Assembly (NCBI GenBank): GCA_963834825.1
Contig: CAWICZ010000014.1
Coordinates: 186,001 to 250,000, forward strand
Reading direction: 5' to 3'
Length of the DNA stretch: 64,000 nt
DNA from: JACDAN01 sp963834825
Lineage (GTDB): Bacteria > Actinomycetota > Thermoleophilia > Gaiellales > Gaiellaceae
Below are positions 1 to 6,750 of the stretch, in pieces (within the stretch, counting starts at the first letter, position 1; every line of letters begins with the position of its first letter). Both the position numbers and the translations under genes were made by a program. The notes beneath the pieces are model-generated. The model worked only from the letters and a program-made list of their open reading frames with translations. It was not told the DNA's origin and made no database searches.

Positions 1-426
1 CCCGCCGAACGTGGTCACGCCGATCCGGTTTCCGCGCCGCGATGCGAGGTGGCCCATGGCGACCGCGACGCCCTCCGCAACGTCCCACTTCCGGCGAGTC
101 GCGGTTCCGAACCTCATCGACGGCGAAACGTCGAGGAGTACCCACGATGTCAGCGCCCGCTCGGCGACGTCCACACGCACCTGCACGTCGCCGGTGCGCG
201 CCGTCGCGTTCCAGTCGATGCGGCGGACGTCGTCGCCCGGCTCCCATTCGCGGACCTGCGCGAGCTCCGTGCCGACGCCGACGGCGGCCGTGCGATGTTC
301 GCCGGCGAGCAGGCCGTCGATCCGCCGGCCGATCTTCAGATCGAGCGCACGCAGAAGCGCCTCCGGCAGCGGGCCGGGACCGGGACGGTCCGGGGTGCGC
401 TCGCGTGTGAGGGCCCCGGCGGTCAA
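1..426 (-). CDS. DUF58 domain protein, 3' part missing (window edge)
   Basis: The reverse-strand reading frame carries the DUF58 signature: a stretch around residues 59-79 reading R-E-W-E-P-G-D-D-V-R-R-I-D-W followed by N-A-T-A-R-T-G, then a von Willebrand-like strand LLDVSPSM near residue 99. DUF58 proteins are membrane-associated and almost always sit directly downstream of a MoxR ATPase, as here. I chose a TTG start whose TTGA overlaps the TGA stop of moxR, which implies translational coupling; no ATG or GTG lies closer to the conserved block. The gene runs off the left edge, so only about 142 codons are visible. Function in actinobacteria is not settled; a MoxR-assisted assembly or maturation role is inferred. 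Confidence 0.85.
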   Translation of the reverse strand, partial: MTAGALTRERTPDRPGPGPLPEALLRALDLKIGRRIDGLLAGEHRTAAVGVGTELAQVREWEPGDDVRRIDWNATARTGDVQVRVDVAERALTSWVLLDVSPSMRFGTATRRKWDVAEGVAVAMGHLASRRGNRIGVTTFGG

Positions 427-1436
427 GCCGCCCGCTCCACGAGATCGATCTCCGGCATGGGCACGGCCTCGAGAACCGAGTCGACGATCGAGTCGGCCCC
501 GATCTCGGCCGCGAGCGCCTCGTAGCTGAGGACGATGCGGTGGTGCAGCGCGTCTTTCGCGAGCTCGCGAACGTCCTGCGGAAGCACGTAATCCCTTCCG
601 CGGATCAGGGCAAGCGCGCGGGCCGCGGTCATGAGTGAGATCGGGCCGCGGGGGCTTGCGCCGAAGGAGACGTACGGTCTCAGCTGGGGCAGACCGACGG
701 ACTCGGGGTCGCGCGTGGCGCAAGCGATCTGCACGGAGTAGCGCGACAGAGCAGGGTCGACGTACACCCCCGCCGCCGCGTCGCGCAGCCTCTTGAGCTC
801 GTCGAGCTCGATGATCGAACGGACCTCCGCGAGCCCGGCCAACGAGCGCTCGACGACCGTCAGCTCGTCCTCCGGCCCCGGATAGTCGACGACGACCTTC
901 AACATGAAGCGGTCGACCTGGGCCTCGGGCAACGGATAGGTGCCCTCGGACTCGATCGGGTTCTGCGTCGCCATGACGAGAAACGGGTCCGGCGCCGCGA
1001 ATGACTCCTTGCCGATCGTCACCTGCCGCTCCTGCATGACCTCGAGCAGCGCCGACTGCACCTTCGCCGGAGCCCGGTTGATCTCGTCGGCGAGCAGGAA
1101 GTTGCAGAAGACCGGCCCGAGCTCCACGTCGAACGCCCCGTCCTTGGGCCGGTAGACCCGCGTGCCGATGAGGTCGCTGGGCATGAGGTCGGGCGTGAAC
1201 TGGATGCGGTTGAACGTTCCGCCCAGGACTTGCGCGGTCGTCTTGATCGTCAGCGTCTTGGCGAGGCCGGGGACGCCCTCGATCAATAGGTGTCCGTCTG
1301 CAAGCAGGCAGACGAGCACCCGCTCGAGCATCGTGTCCTGGCCGGCGATGACGCGCCTGATCTCGAACAAGGCGCGTTCCAGCGAGTCCTGCCGGGCGTG
1401 CGCTTCCGGGCTCGCGACTGACAACGGCTCTTCCAT
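423..1436 (-). CDS. MoxR family AAA+ ATPase
   Basis: 337 residues, normal for MoxR. A Walker A motif GVPGLAKT lies at residues 54-61 and a Walker B FLLADE at 113-118, followed by the sensor-like segment VMATQNPIESEGTYPLPEAQVDRF typical of the family (shown here only as a landmark near residues 156-178). MoxR proteins act as chaperone-like ATPases with a partner of the DUF58/VWA class, and that partner follows immediately with a TTGA overlap. The start ATG at 1436 gives MEEPLSVASP; a GGAGAGGAG-like purine run lies just upstream on the coding strand. The 98-bp leader contains three 11-bp-phased heptamers that could place the operon under the neighbouring response regulator (inference). Confidence 0.93.
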   Translation of the reverse strand: MEEPLSVASPEAHARQDSLERALFEIRRVIAGQDTMLERVLVCLLADGHLLIEGVPGLAKTLTIKTTAQVLGGTFNRIQFTPDLMPSDLIGTRVYRPKDGAFDVELGPVFCNFLLADEINRAPAKVQSALLEVMQERQVTIGKESFAAPDPFLVMATQNPIESEGTYPLPEAQVDRFMLKVVVDYPGPEDELTVVERSLAGLAEVRSIIELDELKRLRDAAAGVYVDPALSRYSVQIACATRDPESVGLPQLRPYVSFGASPRGPISLMTAARALALIRGRDYVLPQDVRELAKDALHHRIVLSYEALAAEIGADSIVDSVLEAVPMPEIDLVERAA

Positions 1437-1502
1437 GGCGTGGGTCTCCTCTCCTGCGGTCTGGTCGAACCGCTCAGGAAACCCGCGTCGTCTAAGGACG
1501 CT

Positions 1503-1531
1503 CTGAACGCCAGCTGAGAGTTAGCTGTGAA
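1503..1531 (-). promoter_or_regulatory. three 11-bp-phased heptamers upstream of moxR
   Basis: Read on the coding strand of moxR, this segment holds TTCACAG, CTCTCAG and CGTTCAG, each separated by exactly 4 bp, so the repeat period is 11 bp. Direct repeats of this period are how OmpR/PhoB-type winged-helix dimers line up on one face of DNA. The same heptamer occurs in front of the adjacent OmpR-type regulator gene. Binding is inferred, the repeats are seen. Confidence 0.5.
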
Positions 1532-1534
1532 GCG

Positions 1535-2943
1535 CTACGCGAGCGGAACGGTGACCGTGAACGTCGCCCCCCGACCGGGCTCGGACGACGCGGCGACCGC
1601 GCCGCCGTGGGCCTTCGCCACGGCGCTGACGATCGCAAGCCCGAGCCCGACGCCGCCGCTCGCGCGCGAGCGCGACCCGTCTGCTCGGTAGAACCGCTCG
1701 AAGACGCGCTCGGTGTCTACGTCAGCGAGGCCGGCTCCGCTGTCGGCGACCGAGACGAGGGCACTGCCCGTTGGACCTGCTCACCCGCACGTCCACGGGC
1801 GCGCCGGCGGGCGTGTGGGCGCGGACGTTGCTGAGCAGATTGTCGACGACCTGACGGAGCCGAGTGCGATCGCCGACGACAGGCGTAGGCTCGACGCTCA
1901 CGGTGATCGGCCGCCCGGGATCGACCGTTCGGGCAGTCTCCACAGCCTCCTCGACGACCTCTTCGAGCTGCAACGGCTCCCGCTCGAGCGGTCGGCCTTC
2001 GTCCAGCCTGGCCAGGAGCAGAAGGTCCTCGACGAGCAGCGTCATCCGCTCCGACTCTCGGGTGATGCCGCGCATGGATCGTTCCAGGTCTTCGGGGCGT
2101 CGATCGGCGCCGCGGGAGAACAGTTCCGCGTATGCGCGGACAGCGGCGAGCGGCGTGCGGAGCTCGTGAGACGCGTCCGCGACGAACCGGCGGAGTCGCC
2201 GCTCCGAGGCCGCCTGCGCATTGAAAGCCGACTCGATTCGGCCGAGCATCGCGTTGAGCGCAAGTCCCAGTCGCCCGACCTCGGTGCGAGGCTCGGCCCG
2301 CGCCACTCGTCTGGAGAGATCCCCGGCTGCAATCGCAGCGGCCGTATCCCCGATCGTGGTGAGCGGGCGAAGACCCAGCTGCACCACCATGAGCGCGAGT
2401 GCCGCGAGGCAGACGAGAACAGCCGCTGTGACGAACAACTCGATCCGAAGGAGCCGCCCGAGTGTTTCGTCGACTCCCGAGAGCGAGCGGGCCAGCAGGA
2501 CCAGTGGCTCCGGTGCGCGGCTCGATCGCGGCTCGCACCCGGTACCGGCTCCCGCCGTCGCCCGCGTGGACGGTGAAAAAGGCGACTTCGCCGTAGTCCA
2601 GGTTGGAGACCGGGCCGGTGAGCGCGTCGGAGAGAGCCGCAAGCGACTCCGATCCCTCTGTGATCTGGCGGCCGCAAAGGACCTCGCCCGCTGAGTTACG
2701 AAGCTCGACGTAGTCGCCGGGCGATGCGCCCCGAAACGGACCATGGTCGTCGCGGCCGCACCCATGCTCGACGACCTCGCGCTCAACGGCCGAGTGGGAC
2801 TCGCTGAGCGCACGATCCGTCTGGTCGATCAGGAACGAGCGGAGCGACGCGTAGGTCGCAAGATTGGCGACGCCGAGACCGACCGTGGCCAGCGCGATCA
2901 CTCCGAGGACGAGCCTCGAACGGAGAGACAGCCGTCCGAGCAC
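1535..2943 (-). CDS. Membrane sensor histidine kinase, two +1 frameshifts
   Basis: Three successive reading frames together give a complete HAMP-HisKA-HATPase kinase. Frame one starts with GTG at 2943 (one base after the stop of the regulator gene) and gives an N-terminal transmembrane segment and a sensor domain. Near 2515-2527 the reading moves by one base into a second frame with the second transmembrane segment, HAMP and the HisKA box DASHELRTPLAAVRAYAE, and an N box DNLLSNVRAHT. At the GGG of 1767-1769 it moves again into the G boxes (VSVADSGAGL, then GVGLGLAIVSAVAKAHGG) and stops at 1535. Both breaks are repaired by removing one base. Partner of the regulator just upstream; phosphorylates it on Asp (family knowledge). 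Confidence 0.88.
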
Positions 2944-2944
2944 G

Positions 2945-3655
2945 CTACGTCCCGCTTGGCTCGAGCATGTACCCCGCCTGGCGAACGGTCTTGATGACCG
3001 GCGGACCGGCGGCATGGAGCTTCTTGCGCAGGTAGCTCACATAGGTCTCGACGATGTTCGCGTTGCCGCCGAAGTCGTAGTGCCAGACGTTCTGGAGGAT
3101 CTGGACCTTCGGCAGGACGCGCCTCGGGTTGAGCATGAAGTAGCGCAGCAGGCTGAACTCGGTCGCCGTGAGGACGACCTTGTTCGCGCCGTGGAACACC
3201 TCGTGGCGCGACTCGTCCAGCACGAGGTCCCCGACGCGCAGCGTGTTGCCGGGTAGCGAGCCGGCGGTCCTGCGCAGGATCGCCTCCGTCCGCGCCACGA
3301 TCTCGGCCAGGCTGAACGGCTTCGTGACGTAGTCGTCGCCACCCGCTCGCAGCGCTTCGACCTTGTCCTCGGTCGCGTCCTTCGCGGTCAGGAACAGGAC
3401 AGCAGTCTTGAACCCGCGCTCTCGCAGACGACGACCCACCTCGATGCCGTCGATGTCGGGAAGCATCCAGTCGAGCACGATCAGGTCGGGTGGCTCGCGG
3501 CCGACCGCCGCCAGCGCCTCGTGGCCTGTCGACGCTTCATCGACCTCGTAGCCCTCGTAACGAAGCGCGGTGGCAACCGCGTCGACGATCGAAGGCTCGT
3601 CGTCCACGACGAGGATTCGCTGCCTGCTCGCGGCGGCGTTGTCGTCAAGGGGCAC
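2945..3655 (-). CDS. OmpR/PhoB-family response regulator
   Basis: 236 residues. The receiver domain shows the acidic pair D18-D19, phosphoacceptor D62 (LIVLDWMLPD), T90 and K112; a winged-helix DNA-binding domain follows with LTATEFSLLRYFMLNPRRVL and the typical C-terminal VKTVR-like turn GYMLEP. Start is GTG at 3655. It forms an operon with the histidine kinase, which starts one base after its stop. The upstream region contains two pairs of TTCTCAG-type heptamers at 11-bp spacing, suggesting autoregulation. The stimulus cannot be read from sequence. Confidence 0.94.
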   Translation of the reverse strand: MPLDDNAAASRQRILVVDDEPSIVDAVATALRYEGYEVDEASTGHEALAAVGREPPDLIVLDWMLPDIDGIEVGRRLRERGFKTAVLFLTAKDATEDKVEALRAGGDDYVTKPFSLAEIVARTEAILRRTAGSLPGNTLRVGDLVLDESRHEVFHGANKVVLTATEFSLLRYFMLNPRRVLPKVQILQNVWHYDFGGNANIVETYVSYLRKKLHAAGPPVIKTVRQAGYMLEPSGT

Positions 3656-3678
3656 GACTGCCAGGCTCGCAGCGCTTC

Positions 3679-3722
3679 CTGAGAATCTCTTGTGAAAACG
3701 CGCGTTCTCAGCGAATTCTCAG
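3679..3722. promoter_or_regulatory. Two divergent pairs of TTCTCAG heptamers, putative response regulator operator
   Basis: On the minus strand TTCACAA (3690-3696) and TTCTCAG (3679-3685) are separated by 4 bp; on the plus strand TTCTCAG (3705-3711) and TTCTCAG (3716-3722) are also separated by 4 bp. Each pair therefore has the 11-bp period of PhoB-like sites. The second pair ends in a 7-bp inverted repeat CGAATTC-TCA-GAATTCG. The minus pair lies 24-41 bp upstream of the regulator start codon. Confidence 0.55.
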
Positions 3723-3966
3723 AATTCGCCGTCCTTATGCGCCTCGAGGATCTTCACAATCCCGCGCCACCGGGATGCTCGGGAACCCTCCCGTACTCGG
3801 GTCACGGCTACTTGTCCGGGAATAGCGACTCGACCGCAGGCCTGACGGTCTCCGCGTGCGCACGCGCCGCCGCGAACGCTGCTTCCTGCGTTTCGAGTTG
3901 GCCCGACCAGTACTTTCGTTGGGCTCTCGTTCTGCAGTGTTTCTTCCTGCGGCGTGCGCGTGTCCG
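3723..3966. other. Intergenic stretch, no supportable gene
   Basis: No reading frame with a credible start was found. On the minus strand, in frame after the stop of the downstream acetyltransferase, about 35 codons ending at 3808 look protein-like (KYWSGQLETQEAAFAAAR), but there is no start codon and no spacing for translation, so it may be a gene remnant. Confidence 0.4.
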
Positions 3967-4581
3967 CTACGCCGGGTCGATCTCGCGGCTCAGGATCCAC
4001 GCGTGCTTGCCGACCTGCCGTCCTCTCGTGAACCCGGACTGCTCGAACAGCTCGGCGGTCGCGCTGAACAGGAACCGGCCTTGAGCCTCCCGTCCGGCGG
4101 TTACCTCGGAGATCGCTTCGACGAGACCGCCGCCGGCGGCGGCGATCTGGGCGAGCGCGCCCTCCAGCCCGGCCCGCGCGACTCCGCGGCCGCGATGGCC
4201 TTTGTCGACGAAGATGCAGGCGATCCGCCAGCGCGCACGAGGCGGCGGGTTCTTCAGGTACTCACGCTGGTGCTTGAGCCCGAGTTCCTCCGGACTGCCG
4301 TACTGGCACCAGCCCTGTGCGAGGTCGTCCTCGTCGAAGACGAGTGCGGCATGAGCGCGGCCCGCCCTGACCAGCTCCTCCTTCAGAGTGCGGGGATCGC
4401 TGACGCCGCGCTGGTACTCGGAGTGATGGCCGATGCACCAGCACCCTCCGTAGACCCCGTTGTTGCGCTCGACCAGCTCCGCAAAGGCGTCCCACGTGGA
4501 CGCGTCGAGCGGGCGGGTCTCGTAGGAAGCCCCCTCGGCCGGGCTCGCCGCTCCGGATATCTGTGCTGATCGCTTGCCCAT
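3967..4581 (-). CDS. GNAT-type acetyltransferase
   Basis: 204 residues from ATG 4581 (MGKRSAQ). The central part has the GNAT core: a beta-strand IACIFVDKGHRGRGVARAGLEGAL with the acetyl-CoA loop pattern (H-R-G-R-G-V-A) near residues 130-145. The N-terminal YGGCWCIGHH segment is seen in a subgroup of bacterial GNATs annotated as putative acetyltransferases. The longer in-frame extension up to 4896 was rejected because it overlaps the neighbouring gene and reads as low-complexity. Substrate unknown. It stands alone, with the repeat-flanked HNH gene upstream. Confidence 0.8.
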   Translation of the reverse strand: MGKRSAQISGAASPAEGASYETRPLDASTWDAFAELVERNNGVYGGCWCIGHHSEYQRGVSDPRTLKEELVRAGRAHAALVFDEDDLAQGWCQYGSPEELGLKHQREYLKNPPPRARWRIACIFVDKGHRGRGVARAGLEGALAQIAAAGGGLVEAISEVTAGREAQGRFLFSATAELFEQSGFTRGRQVGKHAWILSREIDPA

Positions 4582-4646
4582 CGGCGGCTTCAGTCGAGAG
4601 CCTAGTCCGGGTCGTCGAGAGCAGGCGGAAACGAGAGTGCTCGGGT

Positions 4647-4681
4647 GACATTCCCGAACGCTGGCGCAGACGAGGTTCTCT
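4647..4681. repeat. 35-bp direct repeat, left copy
   Basis: Begins GACATTCCCGAACGCTGGCG. The right copy at 5343-5377 is in the same orientation and differs at about five positions. The pair brackets the small HNH gene. Confidence 0.75.
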
Positions 4682-4751
4682 GGCAGTAGGTCAGTTTGAC
4701 GTGGGGCCGCGGGCGACTTTGTTAACCGTAGACCCAGGGACCACGCCGCTT

Positions 4752-5216
4752 CTAGGAAACGAATGCCTTCCGAACAGATGCGGCTGTCCATCTGTTCGTG
4801 CCGTGAATCGTTGGAACCTTCTCCGCGTTCAGCTTCGCGGCGATCTCCTCCAGCGACATCCGCTTCCCGAGCAGCGCGTTGATCTTCTTCCGCCATATGT
4901 AGTCACGGTGGTTGCAGAGCCGATGCGCGAGCCGGACGTTGTCGGGGGTGAGGTGACCTCCGTGCATCTTGAGTCTCGGATAGTGGTCGGCCGTCGGCGA
5001 CCACTCGGAAAGCGTCGATCTCGGCTCGAAGTAGCTACGACCCCGGAAGCAGTAGCACTGGGGCATTTCGCAGCGCACGTCGACGATTTGGCCATCCCGG
5101 GCAAGTTGCCAGATGATTCCGCGAACTCCGAGGGCCTCGAGCCTCTCAACTGGAGTTTTCTCAGCCTCCGCCGCCGCTCGGGTTCTTGCTTGAGGGACCT
5201 GCTCTTCGTCGTTCAT
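4752..5216 (-). CDS. Small HNH-type protein with recombinase-like C-terminal helix
   Basis: 154 residues. A CxxxxC pair (CEMPQC, near residue 50) precedes the HNH-like core D-H-Y-P-R...H-G-G-H-L-T-P-D-N-V-R-L-A-H-R-L-C-N-H around residues 93-117, which fits a betabeta-alpha metal finger nuclease. The C-terminal part (LEEIAAKLNAEKVPTIHG then NRWTAASVRKAF) resembles the helical tail found after the catalytic domain of serine recombinases, where it recognises DNA. No catalytic serine domain is present. The gene is bracketed by 35-bp direct repeats, so a small mobile or formerly mobile unit is possible. Nuclease activity is inferred from the motif only. Confidence 0.7.
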   Translation of the reverse strand: MNDEEQVPQARTRAAAEAEKTPVERLEALGVRGIIWQLARDGQIVDVRCEMPQCYCFRGRSYFEPRSTLSEWSPTADHYPRLKMHGGHLTPDNVRLAHRLCNHRDYIWRKKINALLGKRMSLEEIAAKLNAEKVPTIHGTNRWTAASVRKAFVS

Positions 5217-5342
5217 GCTCCGGCTCCAGTCCTCGAAGGTGGCGCGCCAATCGGGCTATGGTCGCTGCGACCGTCCCCGTCACAATCCTAAGGCGCGACC
5301 GGCGTCGAACGTTCAGGGGCGGGAGGGCCAGAACTGTTGGGG

Positions 5343-5377
5343 GACATTCCCGAGCACTGGCCCAGGCGAGGTTCTCT
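5343..5377. repeat. 35-bp direct repeat, right copy
   Basis: Begins GACATTCCCGAGCACTGGCC and ends AGGTTCTCT like the left copy at 4647-4681. It lies in the 186-bp region upstream of the HNH gene, where no other gene is seen. Confidence 0.75.
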
Positions 5378-5402
5378 CTCCAACCACTCATGAGATCCCC
5401 CT

Positions 5403-5813
5403 TTAATCGTCTGTGATTGCGTTCTCGGTGAGCCAGGCCTTTGCGACACGCTTCTGCGCCCTCGTCAGCCACGCCTCGACCACCAGGTCCTGCAGCTCGT
5501 CCCGGTCCAGGCGGGCCAGATCCGGGATCCGGAGCAAGACCGCGGCGTAGCCGTCGAAGTGCGGCGTCGTGAAGAACAGGCCTCGAGCATCGGCGAGCAG
5601 GAGCTCCTTCACGTCGAGATCGGCGACGCGGAACATCAGCACGTCGTCGAGCCGCTCACCTGTGTCCGGATCGACGGCGTCGCGCCTCCGGTTTCGGTGG
5701 CAGCAGAAGAGCTTGCCGTGCGCGAAATACGCGGGCCGGCCGTCCTCGGAGACCTCCTTGGTCGTCTCTGGCATGGCCAGCGCGAGCTCGTCGAGGTCGG
5801 CCATCGTCGTCAT
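5403..5813 (-). CDS. MmcQ/YjbR family protein
   Basis: 136 residues from ATG 5813 (MTTMADLDELALAMPETTKE). The fold marker is a short domain with FAHGKLFCCH, then GLFFTTPHFDGYAAVLLRIP and a final helix EDLVVEAWLTRAQKRV, as in the MmcQ/YjbR (CyaY-like, DUF1801-neighbouring) family, thought to bind DNA or small ligands; no catalytic residues are known. The longer start at 5840 would only add residues from the preceding intergenic region. It is the last gene of a run ArsR - AHSA1 - YjbR on the minus strand. A second member of the family is at 37295-37648. Confidence 0.82.
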   Translation of the reverse strand: MTTMADLDELALAMPETTKEVSEDGRPAYFAHGKLFCCHRNRRRDAVDPDTGERLDDVLMFRVADLDVKELLLADARGLFFTTPHFDGYAAVLLRIPDLARLDRDELQDLVVEAWLTRAQKRVAKAWLTENAITDD

Positions 5814-5879
5814 GCCGCCACTTTGCCAGGCGCGGAGCACCGGGAGCGGCTCCCGGTGCTCCTGGCGCGGACTGCGTGC

Positions 5880-6371
5880 TCAGCGAAGCGAGATCGCGAC
5901 CTGCTCCAGGAGGTCCAGCGCGTCCTGCATGCCGGCCTCCATCCCAGAGTCGATGATCGCGTCGCGGATCTCCTTGCTCGGCGCCTCCACGAGGATCGTG
6001 AGCGTCGTCCGCCCGTCCTCCTCGGTGAAGGTCGCGGTGTTGACCGTCGCGTTCGCGTCCGGATCGGGGACGCCCTCGAACGCCTCGGTCGAGACGAGCC
6101 GCTCGTTCGGGACGACCTCTCGGTACTCGCCGTGGAAGGCGACCTCGAAGCCATCGGGGGTCACGCTCACGGAGCGCCAGGTGCCGCCGACCCGCAGGTC
6201 GATCTCGGCGACCGTCATCTCCCCGCGGTTCGCGTGCCACCAGCGCTTGACGAGCTCGGGCGTCGTCCACGCCTTCCAGACGAGCTCCTTCGGTGCGTCG
6301 AACTCCCGCGTGATGAGGATCTGCTCATCGGTGGGGAGCGTCACTGTTGCTGTCCCGCTACTCACAGGCAT
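5880..6371 (-). CDS. SRPBCC/AHSA1-type protein
   Basis: 163 residues from ATG 6371, which overlaps the end of the ArsR gene by 14 bp. The sequence ILITREFDAPKELVWKAWT, then RWWHANRGEM and GGTWRSVSVTPDG, is the classic activator-of-Hsp90-homologue-1 START-like fold; such proteins are usually paired with an ArsR regulator exactly as here. A ligand-binding role in a hydrophobic cavity is known for the fold; the ligand is unknown. The overlap implies cotranslation with the regulator. Confidence 0.88.
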   Translation of the reverse strand: MPVSSGTATVTLPTDEQILITREFDAPKELVWKAWTTPELVKRWWHANRGEMTVAEIDLRVGGTWRSVSVTPDGFEVAFHGEYREVVPNERLVSTEAFEGVPDPDANATVNTATFTEEDGRTTLTILVEAPSKEIRDAIIDSGMEAGMQDALDLLEQVAISLR

Positions 6372-6705
6372 CTTCTTCCTCCCTCTTGAGGTCTTCCAAC
6401 ACGACATCCAGCCGGTCGAACCGCTCCGACCACGTGCGCTCGTAGTCCTTTACCCAGTCGTGGATGGGCTTGAGCGCGTGGCCGTTCAGCCGGTACACCC
6501 GCTGTCTCCCTTGCTCACGCACGTCAACCGCTCCCACTTCTCGGAGCACCCGCAGGTGCTTGGACACCTGCGGCTGAGCTAGCCCGAGCACGCGCACGAG
6601 ATCGTTCACGGGTCGTTCCCCGCCGGCGAGGACGTCCAGGATCTGACGCCGCCGGGGCTCGGCCACCGCGTTGAACGCGTCTGCGGTCGTCGCTGCTCGT
6701 GCCAT
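6358..6705 (-). CDS. ArsR-family winged-helix repressor
   Basis: 115 residues with the ArsR winged helix: FNAVAEPRRRQILDVLAGGE, recognition helix LGLAQPQVSKHLRVLREVGAV, and wing VREQGRQRVYRLN. It has none of the metal-binding cysteine box, so it belongs to the group that is paired with AHSA1 proteins rather than to metal sensors. ATG at 6705 lies six bases downstream of a perfect TATAAT, so the message is probably leaderless, and a dyad overlaps the promoter spacer, suggesting autorepression. Confidence 0.9.
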   Translation of the reverse strand: MARAATTADAFNAVAEPRRRQILDVLAGGERPVNDLVRVLGLAQPQVSKHLRVLREVGAVDVREQGRQRVYRLNGHALKPIHDWVKDYERTWSERFDRLDVVLEDLKREEEDACE

Positions 6706-6711
6706 GCGACG

Positions 6712-6739
6712 ATTATATACCCATATAGGAATATGTCAA
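6712..6739 (-). promoter_or_regulatory. Consensus sigma-70 promoter of the ArsR operon, leaderless geometry
   Basis: On the minus strand TTGACA (6734-6739), a 16-bp spacer and TATAAT (6712-6717). The -10 ends 6 bp before the ATG, placing the transcription start on or next to the start codon. The spacer and -10 contain an imperfect AT-rich dyad (ATATTCC / GGGTATAT) suitable as the ArsR operator. Confidence 0.75.
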
Positions 6740-6750
6740 CGCAACCAGAG

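Noticed and set aside
3808..3966. Protein-like extension in frame after the stop of the GNAT gene
   Set aside because: No start codon and a real TAG between the two; too short to prove translation or remnant status.
4647..5377. Classical insertion sequence around the HNH gene
   Set aside because: No transposase, no inverted terminal repeats and no short target duplication could be identified.
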